Positions 58,149 to 64,000 of a stretch of DNA of 64,000 bases are shown here, in pieces. Source of the stretch: Bugula neritina. Lineage: Eukaryota > Bryozoa > Gymnolaemata > Cheilostomatida > Bugulidae. Under the pieces are notes generated by a model, which was not told where the DNA came from, made no database searches, and saw nothing but the letters and a program-made list of their open reading frames with translations. Both the position numbers and the translations under genes were made by a program. The DNA lies in contig OZ037769.1 in the NCBI GenBank assembly GCA_964035545.1, positions 3,255,001-3,319,000 of the forward strand, written 5' to 3'. The first letter of the stretch is position 1, and each line of letters opens with the position of its first letter.

Positions 58149-59315
58149 CAGGGTTGGGGTAATTGTAATTTGTAATTGTAATTGGCTGTAATTAATTACA
58201 TTTTTTCAAGTAATTGAATGTAATTTGTAATTGAGGTTTAGAAATGTAATTGTAATTGTAATTGTAATTAATTACATATCTAATGTAATTGAATTTTACA
58301 ATTACTTTATAATTACATGTCAATTACTTCAAACTTTTAAATCTTAAAAAACTCCTTTTTCTACAATGCCTACTGTTAAATAACAAGTTCAGATAGTTAG
58401 GTCAATATAGTAAGGTCATTCCATGCCAGCTCACCGAATTGCCCGCGTCTATTTGTGTCTCAGATTTTGTTCATGTTTAAACCAAATAGACCTACACATG
58501 CCTCAAGTACTCTTCTTCAGTATTTCTGACCTGACACAAATTTTTTTTGAGAACTGACTACTTTTGTGGACAAAGGTTGAGAAACATTTTGAGGAAAATT
58601 TGTGATTTCTACTTTTAGACTAATCTATAAACGTCTATATATCTCAATCATTTTTCTAGACTGAGCCTTAAAATTTGCTGTGTGATTTGATAATACCTAT
58701 CAATTTGCACTAGTAGCAACACATACTACAGAATACTTTGTGTGCATATATGCAAAGTCATTGAATATGAACAAATCATTGTAGATTTTGAAAAATTTCA
58801 AATACTCGCCTAATCAAATTTTAAATTACTTATAAATTGGTCTAAAAGTATAAATCACAAATTTTTCTCAAAATATTTTCCAACCTTTGTTCACCAAAGT
58901 AGTAATTTCTCAAAATGTTTTTGTGTCAGGCCAGAAATATTCACGAATGGTAATCTGAACATGTGTAGGTCTATTTAGTGTAAATATGAGCAAAATCTGA
59001 GACACAAAGACGTGGGACCCCTTGAAAGTTGGTTGATTTGGTATGGAATGACCCTGTAGTATCACTGTAGAAAACAAAAGAGGTTCACCACTGTCAACAC
59101 TGCCCCGGGTAGTTGGACCCTAGAAGTGACTTCTATTTATTCCTTGTGAGAACAAAAGTAATTGTAATTGTAATTAATTACATTACCATTTAATTGTAAT
59201 TGTAATTAATTACATTTATTTTTAACTGTAATTATAATTGTAATTGTAATTGACAAATCTTCATGTAATTGTAATTGTAATTAATTACATTTACATGTAA
59301 TTGACCCCAACCCTG
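58149..59315. mobile_element. Non-autonomous hAT-like element with 8-bp target-site duplication
   Basis: The left end CAGGGTTGGGGTAATTGTAA and the right end TTGACCCCAACCCTG are inverted repeats. They are flanked by an exact 8-bp duplication, GTAACAAC at 58141-58148 and 59316-59323. CAGGG termini and 8-bp duplications are the hAT signature. Both sub-terminal regions are (TAATTG)n-like arrays of about 150 bp that are themselves self-complementary. There is no transposase. A second foldback element (58414-59053) sits inside. Confidence 0.92.
58414..59053. mobile_element. Foldback element nested within the hAT-like element
   Basis: GGTCATTCCATGCCAGCTCA at the left pairs with TGGTATGGAATGACC at the right. 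The arms continue for about 200 bp: GTCTCAGATTTTGTTCATG with its inverse near 58990, AATAGACCTACACATG with its inverse near 58965, and GACAAAGGTTGAGAAACATT with its inverse near 58880. The loop is about 200 bp. No open frame. Confidence 0.88.
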
Positions 59316-59362
59316 GTAACAACTTTAATTGTTATAAGTTGTAGTGTTGTGTTAACCCAGTA

Positions 59363-59433
59363 GCCTCCGTGGTGTAATGGTAGCACACTTGCTTGCAAGC
59401 CTGAGGACCCGGGTTCGATTCCCAGTAGTGGCA
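59363..59433 (+). tRNA. tRNA-like sequence (possible tRNA pseudogene or SINE head)
   Basis: Internal promoter motifs are good: A-box-like TGGTGTAATGGTAGCA and a consensus B box GGTTCGATTCC. The T arm pairs well (CCGGG-TTCGATT-CCCAG). The outer acceptor stem pairs at G1-C, C2-G and C3-G but has mismatches further in, and the anticodon arm CTTGCTTGCAAG folds better as a 4-bp hairpin than as a 5-bp stem with a 7-base loop. TGC (Ala) or GCA (Cys) could be read depending on register. Probably not a working tRNA. It lies 40 bp past the hAT-like element. Confidence 0.4.
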
Positions 59434-60117
59434 AATATTTCACATAAGTCTTGTTATTATATACCCGCAAACAATTTATTCTCCTTTTGTTTGTTATAGC
59501 TAATAGAAAGCTAAACCACTGCTGTATGCTTGAACCAATGAGATGGCTCAATGTTGCGTTAGGCTAAATTTGCCAGATCAGCAGCAACGTAATAGCTTAT
59601 ACGTAATTGATTAGAAACACTTGAAGCATTCAATACTGAGGTACTAAGAATTTATCAGGAAATTATTTAATTTGTTGAAGTATATTCTTTATTTTAAATA
59701 TTTTGAATCAATCATAACTAGTCACGATATTTAAATAATTTATCATCAATTTATTATGTTTTTGTTTACCATATTACTATTAGTTATTAGTATGACCGCG
59801 TGAGGTTTTATAGAAATTAAAAATAACTCTTTATTTTGATACATCATGCATGGTTACATTATGTAATAATATTACTGTTGTATGTTTTTGTATGATTTTG
59901 CACATAATTACCAGTTTTAAAGCATCATGGTTCTTTTTATCTATTCATAATCAGTATGATTATTCTTATATTATATAAGTATTATTTAGTTTTTCTATTC
60001 CAAATTATGCCAGTCTGTATTCCTGCAACCTTTATATAACGCTATGTTCATTGCAAATTTATATTGTTTTAGACAAAAATTAAAATTGCACATTGCAATT
60101 TGTGTGCAGAAGCTTTT
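59434..60117. other. Upstream region of the zinc-ribbon gene
   Basis: AT-rich with no exon seen. An acceptor (TGTGTGCAG) at 60101-60109 precedes the exon with the presumed start codon, so a 5' UTR exon probably lies here or further upstream. Confidence 0.4.
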
Positions 60118-63100
60118 ATGCAACCACCCAGCGTTAGGCCTCCTGCAAAATGCAGCAAATGCAGTAAGTATAATAAAATAAAGGATATTTTATAACTTGA
60201 TTATTATATATTATGATTGATTAATTTAAATTAATTTATGCTAGACAAGCCAAGTATATATGTATGCTGCTTATATCATAATAATTATTTTCAAGTGTAG
60301 TAAATTCTTTTTGAGCTTCAATCAACAAATACCTACTATTTACAGTTTGCAGTAAAAATGACACAGGTAAAAATGGCACAGGTAATGATAATACTGATAA
60401 TAAAGGCACAAATGGCAAAGTAGGTACAAATAATGGCACATTTTCAATGTTATGGTTTGGGGTGGGATGGGGTTTAGGTTTGGAAATGAAGGTTTGAGTT
60501 TGGGGTTTAACAAGTTTGACATCAGTGTGCATTCTTTCTCACTTTTCTATTTGTGCACTTAAATTACCATAGTGCCATTATTATACTTGTGCCATGTTAT
60601 ACCAGACGCGCAGGCAAACTGCAAGTGCAAGCGAATCGGCTCGTACTTATATAAGTAATTTGAGTTATCATAATTTAATTAGGTAATCAATGCTATTTTA
60701 TCCAGCATACTTTAAAACTTGGCTATATAGCTTTTATTTTTGTAGCTAATTTTTTCATTTATTTTTCCAATTTATTTAAAGTAGCAAAAAATTCTCAATA
60801 AAACATAATTTAAGCTAAGACAATATTTTATATACAAAAAACATATATATAGTAGACCAAGTATCATCTATTGAAATAGTTGTATAGTTGCATGATTACA
60901 ACAACATATGGAATATAATATAATAGTTATGGGCTGAGGCTTTTTCTTTGTTTGCATATAGTTTTCCAGATCATAGGTCTTGAGTTGTTTGTGGTCAATT
61001 ATATATACTATTCTGTAAGTAAACAGGATTGCTATACATAATTAGTTTAGCAATCTTTCGTTTTATGTGAGCACAGGCATCATAATCTAGATTGTATAGA
61101 ATGTCTACAATTTGTTATGCTAAAACAAATTACTTTAGCATTAACCACAAAACCAGTACAGTTTCTTGTTTTACGTGTCATATGAGTTTAATTTCATCTA
61201 TGGCTCTAAATTTAAAAATAATTATGAGATAGTAGATTTACTTATATAAAATAGTTGGGCATTCTTATATAAATCCTCAAGAATGAAATATAATTCATAT
61301 ACACTTCCTTGCTGTTTCTTGTTAATTGCAATAGAAATTAAAAACATAATTTTGAAATAGCCTAAGTATTTTTGTGCTCTCAAATCCTCACTGACAATTA
61401 TGGTATAGCACTTTAACTTTTCAATGTGCTATATAATGAAAAGAAATGCTATAATAGCTATTATGCAAGCGTTTATTATAGATAAATGATCTCTTTAAAT
61501 AAACGATGTTTCTTGCATGCAATTAAACTTTTTTGCAATATTATACTTAAAATTATAACTCTAGCTATTAATAGACATTAAATTTTCAAGTAAAACCATC
61601 TTATATCATAATCCTATAGTCATTTATAGGTCTTTAAAAAGGATTTAGTATAATTTATCATCTGGTAAGTTATTATATATAGTTAGCACCAATTTCACCA
61701 GAAATTTCATGAGGCCATACTGCAGTTAAAACTTGTTTATTGTTATCTTGGTTTTTTAGTTACCAAAAGGGAATGCCCCAGCTGCAAACACGTTATACCA
61801 ATAAATGCAGTCAATTGCTCCAACTGTGGTGAGTACATTATTACTTATGGTAATAGAGCTTCCAATTGTTCTACTTTGCTTTCATTGGTGTCACACACAC
61901 ACACACACACGCGCACACGCACTCACTCACTCACACACTCACTCACACACGAAATATTTTACTATAAAAGTTGTGACTTCAAAGATTTTACTGCAGCGTT
62001 CACAGGTCAAATGAAAAGTATATGCATTTAGATAAGTCATTTTGTCTGGTATACAATTATACCCAGGTTCTTTTTACATATGAAGCTATATCTGCATACA
62101 TGTCTTAAAAAGTTTAATTTAAAGCATCTTAAGTAATGTATAATTGGATATATATGTGTATATATTTAGGGAGCTCTATGAGATCATTAACACTACAAAC
62201 TAAACAGGAGACATTGGCTAGACAGTTTGAGTATGGTGCTCAACATAAAAAAGGTAACGGCTACACAAGGCAGAGGATGTGTAACATGGTAAGCGATTTT
62301 GTTCTCTAGAATGCTATAATAATAGCAAATTATAGGAAAATGAAAACAAAGTTGATCTGCATACATGTGTGACGCCATCAAATAAAATCTTTTAACTTCT
62401 GCAATATTGTAATGCTTAAATATAATATCAGTTTAAGCAAAAAATGAGAAAGGTATTTTACTATGCATGCATAACTAAAACGCTGTGCCAGTAGCTTATT
62501 TACCATTTTTGGTAAAAATTGCTTTCTGTAAACAATAATTTGATGCGGTATAAGTTATTTTACTTATAATAATAACAAATAGAATTAATTACTAAGTGCA
62601 TAGCTGTTCTTTTGTCCATATTATTGTTGAAATAATTTAAACTATTTTATATTTTAGTCATCATTCGCTCTTGGAGCTGGCTTTGGTACAGTTACTTTTA
62701 TGATAAAGCCTAACTCAAATAAGAAGGTCACAGTGATAAGCAGTGGAGTGTCATCTGAATTCTTAGGACAACTTACTAAAGCTATGACAGCAGTGCTTTT
62801 AAGTTCAAGTAAGATGCATAAATGCTTTTAGAGCTAGATGTAATATAGAGCACTTTGTATGTTTATTTATAATTTATTGACGGTGGCAACTCAAGCTTTC
62901 TACTCGTATTTTTCACTAAACCTATGGCCAATAAATACATTTTACATAAGATATTTACATTTCTTTATGTAGTTTCAGATATAAAACATGCAAATATTTG
63001 ATTATCATATATAGACCATAAAAGTTGTAAAACTACTTTTCTATTACTTTTTAAAAAAAATTTGTGCAGAGTTTGAATGTAATTTTACTTTATTGTATTT

Positions 63101-64000
63101 AGTACAGGAAGTTTACGATCCAAACAAGATGACAGTCATGGAAAGCTATAATAAACTAGACAAAGATGATAAACCAGTTACCATAGTTCCCTCAACCAGT
63201 GTTTCCTCGGCCAGTGTTCCCTCAACCAGTGTTCCCTCAACCATAGGTCTCTCAACCAGTGATCCCTCAACCAGTGTTCCCTCAACCAGTGATCCCTCAA
63301 CCATAGGTCTCTCAACCAGTGATCCCTCAACCAGTGTTCCCTCAACCAGTGATCCCTCAACCATAGGTCTCTCAACCAGTGATCCCTCAACCAGTGTTCC
63401 CTCAACCAGTGTTCCCTCAACCAGTGTGCCCTCAACCAGTGTGCCCTCAACCATAGATCTCTCAACCAGTGATCCCTCAACCATAGGTCTCTCAACCAGT
63501 GTGCCCTCAACCAGTGTGCCCTCAACCAGTGTGCCCTCAACCAGTGTGCCTTCAACCAGCTTTGTCTCCACCAGTGTGCTTTCAACCTGTCTTCCTTCAG
63601 CCAGTGTTTCCTCGGCCAGTGATCCCTCAACCAGTGTTCCCTCAACCAGTGATCCCTCAACCATAGGTCTCTCAACCAGTGATCCCTCAACCAGTGTTCC
63701 CTCAACCAGTGTTCCCTCAACCAGTGTTCCCTCAACCAGTGTTCCCTCAACCAGTGTGCCCTCAACCATAGATCTCTCAACCAGTGATCCCTCAACCATA
63801 GGTCTCTCAACCAGTGTGCCCTCAACCAGTGTGCCCTCAACCAGTGTGCCTTCAACCAGCTTTGTCTCCACCAGTGTGCTTTCAACCTGTCTTCCTTCAG
63901 CCAGTGTTTCCTCGGCCAGTGATCCTTCAACCAGTGTGCCCTCAGCCACTACTAGAAAGAAGAGTTCACAAAAAACAAAACGTACGTCTTTGATAATTAT
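60118..64000 (+). CDS. Unrecognised zinc-ribbon protein with a long Pro-Ser-Thr repeat (runs off the right edge)
   Basis: Five exons join in phase: 60118-60163, 61760-61828, 62170-62288, 62658-62808 and 63103 to about 63981 or beyond. The start is MQPPSVRPPAKCSKC. Residues 12-38 form a zinc ribbon with two or three CxxC pairs (CSKC, ECPSCKHVIPINAVNCSNCG), reminiscent of UPF0547-type ribbons. A basic/Gln-rich linker (LQTKQETLARQFEYGAQHKK) and a compact, probably folded stretch follow (SSFALGAGFGTVTFMIKPNS, VTVISSGVSSEFLGQLTKAM). Exon 5 begins IQEVYDPNKMTVMESYNKLD, runs into more than 250 residues of five-residue PSTSV/PSTSD/PSTIG/LSTSD repeats, and ends basic (TTRKKSSQKTK) before a possible GTACGT donor at 63982. 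There is no signal peptide, so the repeat is unlikely to be a secreted mucin despite its composition. Function unknown. Confidence 0.72.
60345..60610 (+). mobile_element. Foldback MITE-like element, family P copy 2
   Basis: The left arm AGTAAAAATGACACAGGTAA, then AATGGCACAGG, pairs with the right arm (ACCATAGTGCCATTATTATA, CTTGTGCCATGTTATACC). The middle (GGCACATTTTCAATGTTATG, TTTGGGGTTTAACAAG, GACATCAGTGTGC) is the reverse complement of the centre of the 6058 copy. It lies in intron 1 of the zinc-ribbon gene. Confidence 0.75.
61885..61952. repeat. CA/CTCA microsatellite
   Basis: (CA)n, then CGCGCACACG, then (CTCA)n in intron 2 of the zinc-ribbon gene. Confidence 0.9.
63174..63948 (+). repeat. 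Hierarchical 15/60/300-bp coding tandem repeat
   Basis: The basic unit is 15 bp (CCCTCAACCAGTGTT or variants; residues PSTSV). Units are grouped into 60-bp sets of four (PSTSV-PSTSD-PSTIG-LSTSD), and the whole pattern repeats again at 300 bp: the rare variant CTTTGTCTCCACCAG followed by CTTTCAACCTGTCTTCCTTC occurs at 63560 and again at 63860. The frame is open throughout. Antisense frames are also open because the period is a multiple of three. Confidence 0.95.

Noticed and set aside
59363-59433. Functional tRNA-Ala or tRNA-Cys gene
   Set aside because: Promoter boxes are good but the anticodon arm does not form a standard 5-bp stem with a 7-base loop and the acceptor stem has mismatches, so it is reported only as tRNA-like.
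63146-63949. Two long minus-strand frames (267 and 250 codons) made of LVEGT or HWLREHW-like repeats
   Set aside because: They are antisense to a well-phased plus-strand exon and are kept open by the 15-bp period.

Overview
The window is AT-rich animal nuclear DNA. Genes are broken into short exons with GT-AG introns, and the single-copy genes are typical of animals: MFSD12, POLR2C, a sesquipedalian-type PH protein, a kynurenine aminotransferase, a carbohydrate sulfotransferase and ATXN7L3. Intron density, simple repeats and tRNA-derived SINEs fit an invertebrate, possibly a lophotrochozoan. The phylum cannot be fixed from sequence alone. No prokaryotic, organellar or viral gene was seen.

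Layout. 1-3494 (-) is the 5' part of an unrecognised membrane-protein gene. 4512-12169 (-) is MFSD12 in 11 exons. 14390-17805 (+) is POLR2C in 6 exons. 18763-21670 (+) is an unrecognised 351-residue gene. 22417-23977 (-) is a PHETA/sesquipedalian gene. 26392-27675 (-) is an intronless kynurenine aminotransferase. 28949-32634 (-) is a five-exon carbohydrate sulfotransferase. 33911-39128 (-) is a secreted Cys-rich protein with a Thr/Pro region. 43655-47004 (+) is ATXN7L3 in 8 exons. 47.3-51.05 kb is a degraded duplicate of the two preceding loci. 51-60 kb holds mobile-element debris, including a hAT-like element with an 8-bp target-site duplication and a nested foldback element. 60118-64000 (+) is a partial gene with a zinc ribbon and a long Pro-Ser-Thr repeat. 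Exons were joined by hand. For all complete spliced genes the phases agree and the summed lengths are multiples of three.

The genes do not form one pathway. They are unrelated housekeeping, transport, metabolic and secreted functions. The most unusual feature is structural: at four splice junctions in four different genes (POLR2C donor, sulfotransferase acceptor, MFSD12 acceptor, donor of the 18.7-21.7 kb gene) the splice site is part of a tandem repeat whose unit carries AGGT, giving 2 to about 17 candidate splice sites in a row. This matches what the tandem-duplication model of intron gain predicts, and is the main item worth following up.
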